NCBI RefSeq assembly: GCF_000591415.1
Contig: NZ_JEMF01000013.1
Location: 1 to 58,250 of the forward strand
Direction: 5' to 3'
DNA: 58,250 nucleotides
Source of the DNA: Cobetia crustatorum
GTDB taxonomy: Bacteria > Pseudomonadota > Gammaproteobacteria > Pseudomonadales > Halomonadaceae
Each line of letters starts with the position of its first letter. Position 1 is the first letter of the stretch. Shown here one piece after another: positions 47,284 to 55,968 of this stretch. The notes beneath the pieces were generated by a model, which searched no databases, was not told the origin of the DNA, and worked only from the letters and a program-made list of their open reading frames with translations. The position numbers were made by a program, and so were the translations under genes.

Positions 47284-47412
47284 ATGGTGACAGACTACGT
47301 TGTTGGCATTATATGTGTGATGGTTGCATCTTGTGTTTTTATTATATATCAGAATGGAAGTGCTCCCGAAGGTAGTTACCAAGCTGAATTAAATTTCACA
47401 TGCCTTCATTAA
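47284..47412 (+). CDS. Possible 42-aa single-membrane-segment peptide
   Basis: In the AT-rich gap before rfbA a short frame reads MVTDYVVGIICVMVASCVFIIYQNG and on to a TAA, with one clear hydrophobic helix. There is no good ribosome site and no family match I know, so it may be chance. It is listed because the gap is otherwise empty. Confidence 0.15.
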   Translation: MVTDYVVGIICVMVASCVFIIYQNGSAPEGSYQAELNFTCLH

Positions 47413-47439
47413 ACTACCAACTTTAAAAAGTGAGCTAAT

Positions 47440-48330
47440 ATGTCTCGTAAGGGGATTATTCTCGCCGGTGGTTCCGGTACACGTCTGCATCCGATCACTC
47501 GCGGCGTTTCCAAGCAGCTGCTGCCTATCTATGACAAGCCGATGATCTTCTATCCGGTCTCTGTCCTAATGCTGGCCGGTATCCGTGAGATCCTGATCAT
47601 CTCCACCCCGGAAGACCTGCCGCAATATGAAAAGCTGCTGGGCAATGGTGAGCAGTACGGCGTGCGCTTCGAATATGCCGTGCAGCCGAGCCCCGATGGC
47701 CTGGCGCAGGCCTTCATCATCGGTGAGGAATTCATCGGTGATGATTCGGTCTGTCTGGTGCTGGGTGACAATATCTTCCACGGTCAGCACTTCTCTGATC
47801 AGTTGAAGCGTGCGGCGGACCAGCCGAGTGGCGCGACGGTCTTCGGCTACCTGGTGCAGGACCCGGAGCGCTTCGGTGTCGTGGAGTTCGATGAGTCCGG
47901 CAAGGCGATGTCCATCGAGGAGAAGCCGCTGAAGCCCAAGTCACCGTATGCCGTGACTGGTCTCTACTTCTACGACAATGACGTAGTCGAGATCGCCAAG
48001 TCCGTGGAGCCGTCCGAGCGTGGCGAGCTTGAAATCACCAGCATCAACAATGCCTATCTGGAACGTGGTGATCTGCGTGTCGAGCGCTTGGGTCGAGGCT
48101 TCGCCTGGCTGGATACCGGCACCCATGACAGCCTGTTGGAAGCTGGCCAGTACGTGCAGACCATCGAGCACCGCCAGGGCTTGAAGGTGGCGTGTCTGGA
48201 AGAGATTTCCTGGGCCAATGGCTGGATCACCGACGTGCAGCTTGAGGAGCAGGGCACGGCACTCAAGAAGACCGGTTACGGCCAGTACCTGCTCAAGCGT
48301 CTGGATGACAAGCGCCGCGGCAATCAGTGA
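47440..48330 (+). CDS. rfbA: Glucose-1-phosphate thymidylyltransferase RfbA/RmlA
   Basis: The 296-residue protein has the full RmlA start [20 protein letters not shown] and YDKPMIFYP, with [10 protein letters not shown] and [15 protein letters not shown] further on. It makes dTDP-glucose, the first step of the dTDP-L-rhamnose route. It is GC-rich, unlike the four genes before it, and is 4.2 kb from rfbBD although the four rhamnose genes normally lie together. A strong terminator follows. Confidence 0.97.
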   Translation: MSRKGIILAGGSGTRLHPITRGVSKQLLPIYDKPMIFYPVSVLMLAGIREILIISTPEDLPQYEKLLGNGEQYGVRFEYAVQPSPDGLAQAFIIGEEFIGDDSVCLVLGDNIFHGQHFSDQLKRAADQPSGATVFGYLVQDPERFGVVEFDESGKAMSIEEKPLKPKSPYAVTGLYFYDNDVVEIAKSVEPSERGELEITSINNAYLERGDLRVERLGRGFAWLDTGTHDSLLEAGQYVQTIEHRQGLKVACLEEISWANGWITDVQLEEQGTALKKTGYGQYLLKRLDDKRRGNQ

Positions 48331-48721
48331 TACAGCGATCGGTGACACAGCCTGCAATGACATGCCGTTCAATGACATGTCCTTCAATGAAAGTTCATTA
48401 TGAGCTGTGTCATGCCTTTGGTACGAATTGGCTAAAGGCAATGCTAATGTAGTCAATCTCCCGCAGTCGTCCCGACCAAGACGACGACTGCGGGAATTTT
48501 TATGGCAGGCGGCCATGGCTTCCCTGGCGAGCAGTGATGTGACGGTAAGCTACGTACTCTTCACGCTGTATCGTGCCAGGCAACGCCGTCAGTGATGCTG
48601 CTGTCATCGGCAAGGCCGCTTGACGCGATAAGGCCTGGCAAGAGGTGGTTTGACGAGAAGAGACGTTGAGACATCTGGCTGCCAGCGCTATTTCTGTCCC
48701 CCGACAAGGAGCAATTCCCGC
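48331..48721. other. Gap between rfbA and rfbC with repeats and terminator
   Basis: These 391 bp hold no credible gene. Just after rfbA, CAATGACATG-type units recur every 15 bases (48355-48394), then comes the 12-bp-stem terminator at 48460-48500. The remaining 220 bases up to rfbC should contain its own promoter; I see no clear one. Confidence 0.6.
48460..48500 (+). terminator. Rho-independent terminator after rfbA
   Basis: CCCGCAGTCGTC (48460-48471) pairs perfectly with GACGACTGCGGG (48483-48494), followed by AATTTTTA. It separates rfbA from rfbC, which is unusual for genes of one pathway. Confidence 0.9.
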
Positions 48722-49270
48722 ATGAATTTTGAAAAACTCGCCATCTCGGATGTCGTGTTGCTGACCCCGAAGAAATTCGGTGATGAGCGCGGTTTCTTCA
48801 TGGAAACCTTCCGTCAGAGCGAATTCGTCGAACACTGCGGTAATTACACCTTCGTGCAGGACAACCACAGCAAGTCCCGCCAAGGCATCCTGCGCGGCTT
48901 GCATTACCAGTTGAATCAGCCGCAGGGCAAGCTGGTACGTGTCACACAGGGCGAAGTCTTCGATGTGGCCGTCGATATGCGCAAGAGCAGTCCGACATTC
49001 GGTCAGTGGGTAGGTGCACATCTGAGCGAAGACAATCAACAGATGTTGTGGGTGCCGCCGGGATTCGCTCATGGTTTCTATGTCATCAGCGAATCAGCCG
49101 AATTCCAGTACAAGTGCACTGACTATTACGCACCGGGTGATGAGTATTCGCTGAAATGGAATGACCCCAGCGTGGGTGTCGAGTGGCCGCTGGTGAATGG
49201 TGAAGCGCCGCAGCTGTCGGCCAAGGATGAAGACGGTGATCCTTTCGAGATGGCCGCCGTTTTTGTGTAA
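48722..49270 (+). CDS. rfbC: dTDP-4-dehydrorhamnose 3,5-epimerase RfbC/RmlC
   Basis: A 182-residue cupin of the RmlC family with GDERGFFMETFRQSEF, FVQDNHSKSRQGILRGLHYQ (catalytic His in the RGLHYQ block), KLVRVTQGEVFDVAVDMR and a WVPPGFAHGFYV stretch. It is the third enzyme of dTDP-L-rhamnose synthesis. The ATG at 48722 has AGGAG nine bases upstream and the family match starts there; an in-frame start at 48650 is too long. It is flanked by terminators, so it may be transcribed alone. Confidence 0.97.
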   Translation: MNFEKLAISDVVLLTPKKFGDERGFFMETFRQSEFVEHCGNYTFVQDNHSKSRQGILRGLHYQLNQPQGKLVRVTQGEVFDVAVDMRKSSPTFGQWVGAHLSEDNQQMLWVPPGFAHGFYVISESAEFQYKCTDYYAPGDEYSLKWNDPSVGVEWPLVNGEAPQLSAKDEDGDPFEMAAVFV

Positions 49271-49300
49271 GTTGTAATATTAATTGCTGTTCATTGAATA

Positions 49301-49336
49301 GATGTCTCACTTCCTACTAAGTGAGACATCTTGTTA
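49301..49336 (+). terminator. Rho-independent terminator after rfbC
   Basis: GATGTCTCACTT (49301-49312) and AAGTGAGACATC (49319-49330) form a perfect 12-bp stem with a six-base loop, followed by TTGTTATAAATTTTTT. It closes the rhamnose block. Confidence 0.88.
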
Positions 49337-49408
49337 TAAATTTTTTAAGTTTTGCATCGCCTTATTACTTTTTTGTTTTTATGTTTTATTTTGTAAGGTA
49401 ATTTATTG

Positions 49409-51232
49409 ATGCTGAGATTACGAAAAAAATCAAAAGAAATTGATTTTGCAGTTGTTGCCATTGTAAAAAATGAAGCGCTATATCTCAAGGAATGGTTGAC
49501 TCATTACCGTAATCTTGGGGTAACTCATTTTTTTATTGCGGATAACGGTAGTACTGATGGTACTCAAAATATCTTAAATGATGGGTTTAAGAGTGGAGAT
49601 GTTACATGGGAAACTTGGGTTCCATCCGTCAAAGCACAAATCACATGGTATAAGGAATGCCTTGCGCGATTTGGAAATCAATGTCAGTGGATGGCTTTTT
49701 TCGATGTGGATGAATTTTTAGTTAACGTCGGTAATAAAGAGAGTGCTGGAGATATAAGAGGGTTAGTTGGCTCTCTATTGGATAAGCCGAAAGTTGGCGG
49801 TATTGCGATAAACTGGCGTATATATGGCTCATCTGGGTATAATAGATACCAGCCAGGAGCTGTGACCTGGCGTTTCAATAAGGCAAGTAAGGTCGATCGC
49901 GCGGTAAATCAGCATGTGAAATGTATTTTCAGGCCGGAACGCGTGAAAAAAGTTTTTGTACATGCACCCGAGTTGATCTCTGGCTTCCATTATATTACTC
50001 CAGGAGGCGATGTAGCCTGCTTCATAGAGCAAAATGTCAAGTCTGGACGTACGGAAGAAGTCTGTAAAGAGAATTTTATTATAAATCATTATAACGTCAA
50101 GTCTCAATGTGAATTTATTGACATAAAAGCTTCTCGTGGACGTGCGAATCTAGGGGCAGACAAGTGCCGTGAAATGTCGTATTTTCTTGGCCATGACCTC
50201 AATGATGAACACACAGATGTTACAAAATTCAATAGACTACAGAAACAACATTATGACGATTTAGCCGTAAATTCTCAGTGTCGTAATCCTCTCTTTTTTG
50301 TTCACATACCGAAAACAGCTGGCACTAGCTTTCGGTTAGGGGCTGCAGAATTCTTCGATAAGTTTAATATATGGCATGACTATGGCGCCAAGAGTAAAGA
50401 AACTCACCCAGAGATCTTAAGGAATATATACGAACTTAAGGATGGTTACGCTTTTGCCAGTAAAGTCAGGGATAGAGGTGTAAAGCTTATTGCAGGACAT
50501 ACACCTGCATCTAAATACTTATCTGTCACGGGTATTCGTAACACAATTAGTTTTTTGCGTGATCCAGTCCAAAGAGTCATTTCTGATTACAATCATTTTG
50601 TAAGGCATAATAATTACTCTGGTACACTAGAGGACTTTGTTACACGTCCTGAGCTACAGAACCGGCAGTCGAAATTTCTTGCTGGAGCTCCTATCCAATG
50701 TTATGGATTTATTGGCCTTACTGAAGATTATCAGCATTCACTGGAAATAATAAACAGTAATTACAGTTTGTCTATTGCATCTCGTCAGGATAATGTTTGT
50801 AGTGCGGTAGGCAGGGAGCATACAATAAGTAGTGAGGAGCGAAAGCTGATAGAAAAGTATAATGGAAAAGACTTGGAGTTATATGAAGAGGCTAAGCGAA
50901 TTTTCTCTCTTCGTGTTGATCTACATAAAGCGTTTCTTCCTTACGTTCATGGTGGTATTCAAAAGTTAACAACAAAAAATATATTAGGTTGGGCGTGGTG
51001 GAGCTTAACAGATGAGCCGGTAGAAATTGATATTCTTGTCAATGGCTTAGTAGCGGGGAGAGTTACTGCGACTCATCTTCGCCCTGGCATGGTACGATGG
51101 GGAGCGCCTCGTGAGGGTTATGTCGGTTTCCATTTCGATTTCAAGAAGCCTGTCCCCGCTGGTGCTGTTATTAGCTGTCGAGCTGTCATGACAGGCCAGA
51201 CAATCGATTCTTCAAGTGTAATGGATGATTGA
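49409..51232 (+). CDS. Glycosyltransferase (GT2/GT92-like) - sulfotransferase fusion
   Basis: The 607-residue protein has three parts. Residues 10-270 look like a GT-A glycosyltransferase: VVAIVKNEALYLKEWLTHY, then FIADNGSTDGT and MAFFDVDEFLV, where DVD is the metal motif. From about 293 comes a sulfotransferase of the family-2 type: FFVHIPKTAGTSFR is the PAPS 5' loop and ISFLRDPVQRVISDYNHF the 3'-phosphate motif. Residues 510-607 hold a beta-rich domain with GWAWWSLTDEPVEIDILVNG, found at the end of other surface-glycan enzymes. One chain could therefore add a sugar and sulfate it. The ATG at 49409 is preferred to a TTG one codon earlier. Confidence 0.85.
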   Translation: MLRLRKKSKEIDFAVVAIVKNEALYLKEWLTHYRNLGVTHFFIADNGSTDGTQNILNDGFKSGDVTWETWVPSVKAQITWYKECLARFGNQCQWMAFFDVDEFLVNVGNKESAGDIRGLVGSLLDKPKVGGIAINWRIYGSSGYNRYQPGAVTWRFNKASKVDRAVNQHVKCIFRPERVKKVFVHAPELISGFHYITPGGDVACFIEQNVKSGRTEEVCKENFIINHYNVKSQCEFIDIKASRGRANLGADKCREMSYFLGHDLNDEHTDVTKFNRLQKQHYDDLAVNSQCRNPLFFVHIPKTAGTSFRLGAAEFFDKFNIWHDYGAKSKETHPEILRNIYELKDGYAFASKVRDRGVKLIAGHTPASKYLSVTGIRNTISFLRDPVQRVISDYNHFVRHNNYSGTLEDFVTRPELQNRQSKFLAGAPIQCYGFIGLTEDYQHSLEIINSNYSLSIASRQDNVCSAVGREHTISSEERKLIEKYNGKDLELYEEAKRIFSLRVDLHKAFLPYVHGGIQKLTTKNILGWAWWSLTDEPVEIDILVNGLVAGRVTATHLRPGMVRWGAPREGYVGFHFDFKKPVPAGAVISCRAVMTGQTIDSSSVMDD

Positions 51233-53534
51233 ATTCATTACTGTTGATATTTCTAGGTGCAGTATAATGGGATATGGTTTTCACTCAATAGCTCTTGCAT
51301 GCGAAAATTTGTGGGAAAATATGTGTAGCATCAAAGTGAATGACACTTTTGATGATTACCGTAACATTTCCCGCTTGGATAGTAATGGTGGTCTTCTGGC
51401 TGAAACTGAAGATCCCCAGATGATTTTACGTTCAAGAGCCTGGCTCCCAGGTTGGTACATGCTGGAAGCGACGGTGCTACATGCGACCGCTGCGAGAGAG
51501 TCAAGACTGTATCTCAATGAGGGACACGGATATTCCAATGAAAATAGTGTCTCTTTACCTATCAAGAATGGCCGGATTTCCAAACGCATCATCTATATCG
51601 GTAAAAGTGGTACGCGGTTGAGGTTTGATCCTGTCGACGCTCCAGGAAGCTTCAGTGTGGAGCATCTGCGCCTGATCTTGCTCACCCCCGGCTTTGCTCG
51701 GGATCGTATCCGAAAGCGTGTCGTGCGGCTGCATCATGACTTCAGAGGAATGTCTCTTGAGGACATGGTGAATCAACTTGCTACGCAGTATCACGCTCAT
51801 GGCTATCAGACCTCTGAAGAATGGTTGATGGCCTGTTATGCCGATACCTTCCACAATCGTCGTGGCCAAGAGGATTATCAGGCCTGGATCGCAACGAATG
51901 AGGCACCTGTAGAAGAGAGGCCTTTGGCACGTGAGCCGCTCATTTCCATCCTGGTGCCTGTCTACCGACCTGAACTCGAGAACTTACGTGCCTGCATGGA
52001 TTCCGTACTGGCACAGAGTTATCGCAACCTTGAGATTTGCCTGGTAGACGATGCCTCCGGAGATGAAGAGTTGACTCGCACTCTTGAAGAATACCGGGTG
52101 CGCGATGAACGGGTTCGAGTCGCCGCTCATGATCGCAATCAACATATCTCTCATGCCAGCAACACAGCTCTGGGAATGGCGACAGGAGATTTTGTCGCGC
52201 TGCTTGACCATGATGACGTCCTTGCACCTCAAGCGCTGTATCTCGTGACACAGGCCATCAACGAGGCACCTGAGGCGTTGGTGTTCTATTCCGATGAAGA
52301 CAAGCTCGATGAGCGGGGCCGACGCCATGACCCTCACTTAAAGAGCGGTTGGAATCCTGACTTGTTGCTATCTCAGAATTACTTGTCTCACCTGGGAGTG
52401 TATTCGACGGCATTGGTGCAGAAAGTCGGCGGTTTTCGGGCTGGGTATGAAGGAAGTCAGGACCATGATCTCGCATTGCGGGTAACGAATGGCCTGTCCG
52501 CAGCGCAGGTTGTTCACATCCCCAGGGTGCTTTATCACTGGCGTGCCGGTAAAGGGTCTACTGCGTTGGATAGCGGGGCGAAGGAATATACCAGTCAAGC
52601 GGGACTCAAGGCCGTGCGTGATCACCTGGCACAGGCTTCGTTACCCGCGTCTGTCACTTCCGGAAGCCTGCCTAATACTTACCGCGTCACGTGGCCTGTG
52701 AGAGGGCGGCCTCTTGTCAGCTTGATAGTGCCGACCCGCGATGGTGTGGATATCCTCAAGCCGTGCGTCGAGGCCTTGTTGGAGAGAACATCCTATACAC
52801 ACTTCGAGCTTTTGATATTGGACAACGAATCCACTTGCAAGAAGACCTTGTCCTTCATGCAGGAAGTCAGTCAGCGTGACTCACGGGTGAGAGTGCTGCA
52901 GTGGAATCATCCTTTCAATTATTCTGCCATCAATAACTTTGGTGTGAGCGAGTCTCGTGGCGAGATCATCGGGCTGATCAACAACGATATCGAGCCCATC
53001 AATGCCGATTGGCTGGATGAGATGGTGGGGCAAGTACAGCGTGAAGAGATTGGCTGTGTCGGCGCCAAGCTATATTACCCCAACAATACCGTTCAACATG
53101 CCGGAGTGATTCTTGGTATCGGCGGTGTCGCGGGCCACGCTCACAAGTATTTTCATAGATCGGAAGCCGGTTACTTCTCCCGGTTGATGCTGACGCAGAA
53201 CCTGAGTGCCGTCACGGCAGCCTGTCTGTTGGTCAGGCGTGAGGTCTTCGAGGCTGTTGGCGGGCTCAATGAAGAGCATCTTGCTGTTGCCTTCAATGAC
53301 GTCGATTTCTGCTTGAAGGTGAGAGAGGCTGGCTACCGTAACCTCTGGACACCTTACGCGGAACTGTATCATCACGAGTCAGTCTCTCGCGGTCAGGATG
53401 ACAACCCCGAAAAACAGGCACGGGCACAGCGAGAAGTCTCTTACATGCTGGACAATTGGGGCGATCAGCTGACGACGGACCCTTACTACAACCCCAACCT
53501 GACTCTCGTCCACGAAGACTTTTCGTTACGCTGA
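51225..53534 (+). CDS. Bifunctional family-2 glycosyltransferase (two GT2 domains)
   Basis: In 769 residues a beta-rich N-terminal part (to about 220) precedes two GT-A modules. The first has ISILVPVYRPELENLRACMD, VDDASGD and LLDHDDVLAP. The second has VSLIVPTRDGVDILKPCVEA, LILDNEST and LINNDIEPIN, with AFNDVDFCLKVREAGYRNLW near the end. This layout is common in capsule and O-antigen clusters where one protein adds two sugars, often rhamnose. It overlaps the preceding fusion by eight bases. The start could also be the ATG at 51267, which has a better ribosome site (AGGTG). GC content returns to normal within this gene. Confidence 0.87.
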   Translation: MIEFITVDISRCSIMGYGFHSIALACENLWENMCSIKVNDTFDDYRNISRLDSNGGLLAETEDPQMILRSRAWLPGWYMLEATVLHATAARESRLYLNEGHGYSNENSVSLPIKNGRISKRIIYIGKSGTRLRFDPVDAPGSFSVEHLRLILLTPGFARDRIRKRVVRLHHDFRGMSLEDMVNQLATQYHAHGYQTSEEWLMACYADTFHNRRGQEDYQAWIATNEAPVEERPLAREPLISILVPVYRPELENLRACMDSVLAQSYRNLEICLVDDASGDEELTRTLEEYRVRDERVRVAAHDRNQHISHASNTALGMATGDFVALLDHDDVLAPQALYLVTQAINEAPEALVFYSDEDKLDERGRRHDPHLKSGWNPDLLLSQNYLSHLGVYSTALVQKVGGFRAGYEGSQDHDLALRVTNGLSAAQVVHIPRVLYHWRAGKGSTALDSGAKEYTSQAGLKAVRDHLAQASLPASVTSGSLPNTYRVTWPVRGRPLVSLIVPTRDGVDILKPCVEALLERTSYTHFELLILDNESTCKKTLSFMQEVSQRDSRVRVLQWNHPFNYSAINNFGVSESRGEIIGLINNDIEPINADWLDEMVGQVQREEIGCVGAKLYYPNNTVQHAGVILGIGGVAGHAHKYFHRSEAGYFSRLMLTQNLSAVTAACLLVRREVFEAVGGLNEEHLAVAFNDVDFCLKVREAGYRNLWTPYAELYHHESVSRGQDDNPEKQARAQREVSYMLDNWGDQLTTDPYYNPNLTLVHEDFSLR

Positions 53535-53595
53535 GCAGGGCACTGCCCCGTCGTGCCTGTAGCTGCCTATTGAACATCGTCTCGCAAGGAACGCC

Positions 53596-54648
53596 ATGTC
53601 CCGTTCACGATTTCTGCTCAAGGCTCCCCTGTGGGGCCTTGCGCTTTTCACCGGTGCCAAGTCCTTCATCGCCAATCCGCTGATCGGGAGTGAGCGTCTG
53701 AATCGCCGGGGGCTGCACGTCTGGCGGGTGAAGGCGGCGTCTCGGATCATGCGCTGGCGCATGGTCATGCTCAGTCGCGGCTTGCCGACAGCGGAGCGTG
53801 AGGCCTATCTGCGTGATGGCTACCTGCTCAAGCAGAACTTCCTGTCGCCAGAGCTGTTCGCGCAGCTCAAGGCAGAGCTTGAAACTGTGCATGATCACGG
53901 TCCCGGTGAGGTACGTGAGTGTTGTCAGGGTGATACCCGCACGCATCGCGTATTGCTGGACCCGGAGACCCTGAGCGAGCTGCCGGTGGCTAAGCAAGTG
54001 CTGGCTGACCCTCAGCTCAAGCGTCTGCTGCGTTTCTGCGCCGGCCATCGTCGCCTGCCCATCGTGCATCTCGAGAAGGTGTTCAATGGCGCCCGCGAGA
54101 GTGTTGAGGCTGACCCGCAGAAGTCCCTGCACGTGGATACCTTCCAGCCGACCATGAAGTTCTGGCTTTACCTGGAGGAGGTAAGCGAGCGCAACGGACC
54201 TTTCATGTTCGTGCCCCAGTCCACGCAGTTGAACAAGGGCCGTCTGGATTGGGAGTATCACATGAGCCTGACGGCGCGTGAGCATGCCAATCGCTATACC
54301 CAGCGAGGGTCCTTCCGGGTCGAGGAAGGTGTACTGGCTCGCTTCGGTCTCAATGCGCCCACGCTGTTCAAGGTGCCTGCCAACACGCTGTTGATCGCGG
54401 ATACCTTCGGCATGCACGGCCGTGGTCCTGCCGAGGCGGGCAGTTCGCGTCTGGCGCTGTGGGGAATGAGTCGCACGACACCCTTCCTGCCGTTGCCGGG
54501 GCTGGGCGGCGAATGGCTCAATCGCCTGCAGTATCGTGTGCTCAAGGCGGAGCGGGCGCGGGATGACAAGCGTGCCGCAGCGCGTGGTGTCGAGTCTTCC
54601 TGGCATGTCGTGACACGTGACTCCTCGCGTGCGCAGGACCCGTCCTGA
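53596..54648 (+). CDS. Phytanoyl-CoA dioxygenase (PhyH) family Fe(II)/2-oxoglutarate oxygenase
   Basis: The 350-residue protein has the family start YLRDGYLLKQNFLSPELF, the metal HxD in SLHVDTFQPTMKFWLYLEE (split by the Fe-binding loop, about 177-179), and the distal histidine and 2-oxoglutarate arginine in TFGMHGRGPAEAGSSRLALW (about 273 and 284). Members hydroxylate lipids, amino acids or small molecules. Here it sits between glycosyltransferases and overlaps the next start codon, so a glycan or the capsule lipid is a fair substrate guess. The AAGGAA site precedes the ATG at 53596. Confidence 0.88.
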   Translation: MSRSRFLLKAPLWGLALFTGAKSFIANPLIGSERLNRRGLHVWRVKAASRIMRWRMVMLSRGLPTAEREAYLRDGYLLKQNFLSPELFAQLKAELETVHDHGPGEVRECCQGDTRTHRVLLDPETLSELPVAKQVLADPQLKRLLRFCAGHRRLPIVHLEKVFNGARESVEADPQKSLHVDTFQPTMKFWLYLEEVSERNGPFMFVPQSTQLNKGRLDWEYHMSLTAREHANRYTQRGSFRVEEGVLARFGLNAPTLFKVPANTLLIADTFGMHGRGPAEAGSSRLALWGMSRTTPFLPLPGLGGEWLNRLQYRVLKAERARDDKRAAARGVESSWHVVTRDSSRAQDPS

Positions 54649-55682
54649 TGTCGGCTGAAGCTTCACCCTTGGCAGGTGTGCGGTGGGTCGTTCTCAGCGA
54701 TGGTGCTCGACCCACCGAGGATATCTACTTTCTTGAGTCAGCCGCACCTGCTCTTCGCCAGCAGGGGGCCATCGTCGAGCGTTTCGACACCCGCCGCTAT
54801 CACCTGCCGACGCGATGGGCATTGCGTCGCCTGGCGGGTGCCAATCTGTTGATCGTTCGCTCTTTGGGCGAGCGCTGGGTGCGTCTGCTCGAACGTCATC
54901 GTGAGCGCTTCGGGCGTATCGTCTATCTGATCGACGATGATCTTGGCGCCGTGACCCGTTCCGATGGCTTGCCTGCCGCCTATGTGGCGCGTTTGAGCGG
55001 CTTGGCGATGCGTCAGCCCGCACTGCTTGCGCTCGCGGATGAGGTAGTGGCCTGTTGTGAGGCGCTGGTGGCCCAGCTTGGGCGAGAGCATGCCAATGTC
55101 TCGTTGCTGACACCGGCAATGCTGACGCCGGAAACTGAGCTGGCCGATTTCACTCAGTCTGACTGGACCATCGGCTACCACGGTACCCGTGCGCATCGTT
55201 ATGATATCGCGCACCTGGCGCCGGCACTCACGCCAGTGATGGCGTCACATCCCCAGGCACGCCTCGAGATCATGATGGGGCGACATGTGCCGGAATCACT
55301 TACCGGTATTGGAGGGTTGGAGACACCAGAGGCGCTGCCCTGGAAGGTCTTTCAACAGTACCAAGCGACACGCCGCATCCAGATCGGGCTCGCACCGCTT
55401 CTCGAGACGCCGTTCAATCAAGGCAAGTCGTGGATCAAGTTTCTCGACATCACGGCGATGGGCGGCGTCGGAATCTACAGCCGCAGGGCACCTTATACCG
55501 ACATCGTCGAACACGGTGTCGATGGCTTGCTGGTTGGGGATGATCCTGCTGACTGGCAGGCGGCGCTCGAGCAATTGCTGGCTGACCCGGCCGCCACGCA
55601 GACCATGGCAGAGCGGGCATTGCAGAAAGCCCGAGATATTGGCGCTATACAGACGTGCATCAACTTCTGGAGTTCGCGCTGA
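54648..55682 (+). CDS. Glycosyltransferase-like protein, paralogue 1
   Basis: The 344-residue protein starts VRWVVLSDGARPTEDIYFLE and ends in a GT-B C-terminal half: DWTIGYHGTRAHRYDIAHLA, then IGLAPLLETPFNQGKSWIKF and VGIYSRRAPYTDIVEHGVDG, where the sugar-nucleotide site is expected. It is clearly homologous over its whole length to the product of 55969-57021, so the two arose by tandem duplication. The overlap with the PhyH gene indicates co-translation. The sugar is unknown. Confidence 0.8.
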   Translation: MSAEASPLAGVRWVVLSDGARPTEDIYFLESAAPALRQQGAIVERFDTRRYHLPTRWALRRLAGANLLIVRSLGERWVRLLERHRERFGRIVYLIDDDLGAVTRSDGLPAAYVARLSGLAMRQPALLALADEVVACCEALVAQLGREHANVSLLTPAMLTPETELADFTQSDWTIGYHGTRAHRYDIAHLAPALTPVMASHPQARLEIMMGRHVPESLTGIGGLETPEALPWKVFQQYQATRRIQIGLAPLLETPFNQGKSWIKFLDITAMGGVGIYSRRAPYTDIVEHGVDGLLVGDDPADWQAALEQLLADPAATQTMAERALQKARDIGAIQTCINFWSSR

Positions 55683-55699
55683 CTTGAGCGACCACAACC

Positions 55700-55735
55700 C
55701 CCAAGGCCCGCGGCTAATCCTGCGGGTCTTGTCGT
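55700..55735 (+). terminator. Possible weak terminator after paralogue 1
   Basis: CCCGC and GCGGG pair across a ten-base loop, followed by TCTTGTCGTTTCT. The stem is short, but the 286-bp gap to the next gene suggests a break in transcription here. Confidence 0.35.
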
Positions 55736-55968
55736 TTCTGGATCTGGTGCCGTCCAACCCGGCGTTGCCAGCGGCGATTTAGTGCTCAACGCAGGTAACA
55801 CGTTGATTACATCTGCTACACACCAGCAAAATTTGAGTGGTGTGATGCCCAGAAATCATTAAGCTCAAAGTAAGCGTCCCAGAGTCAGTGTGTGCTCTCG
55901 CTCGCGCTTGTTTGGCGGTGACGCCGAACGTGCCGGGACCATGAATGCCTCGAGTAAAGGAGACTGAC

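Noticed and set aside
48355-48394. CAATGACATG-type units repeated with a 15-base period after rfbA.
   Set aside because: Only two full copies and one partial; too few and too short for a CRISPR or a known repeat family.
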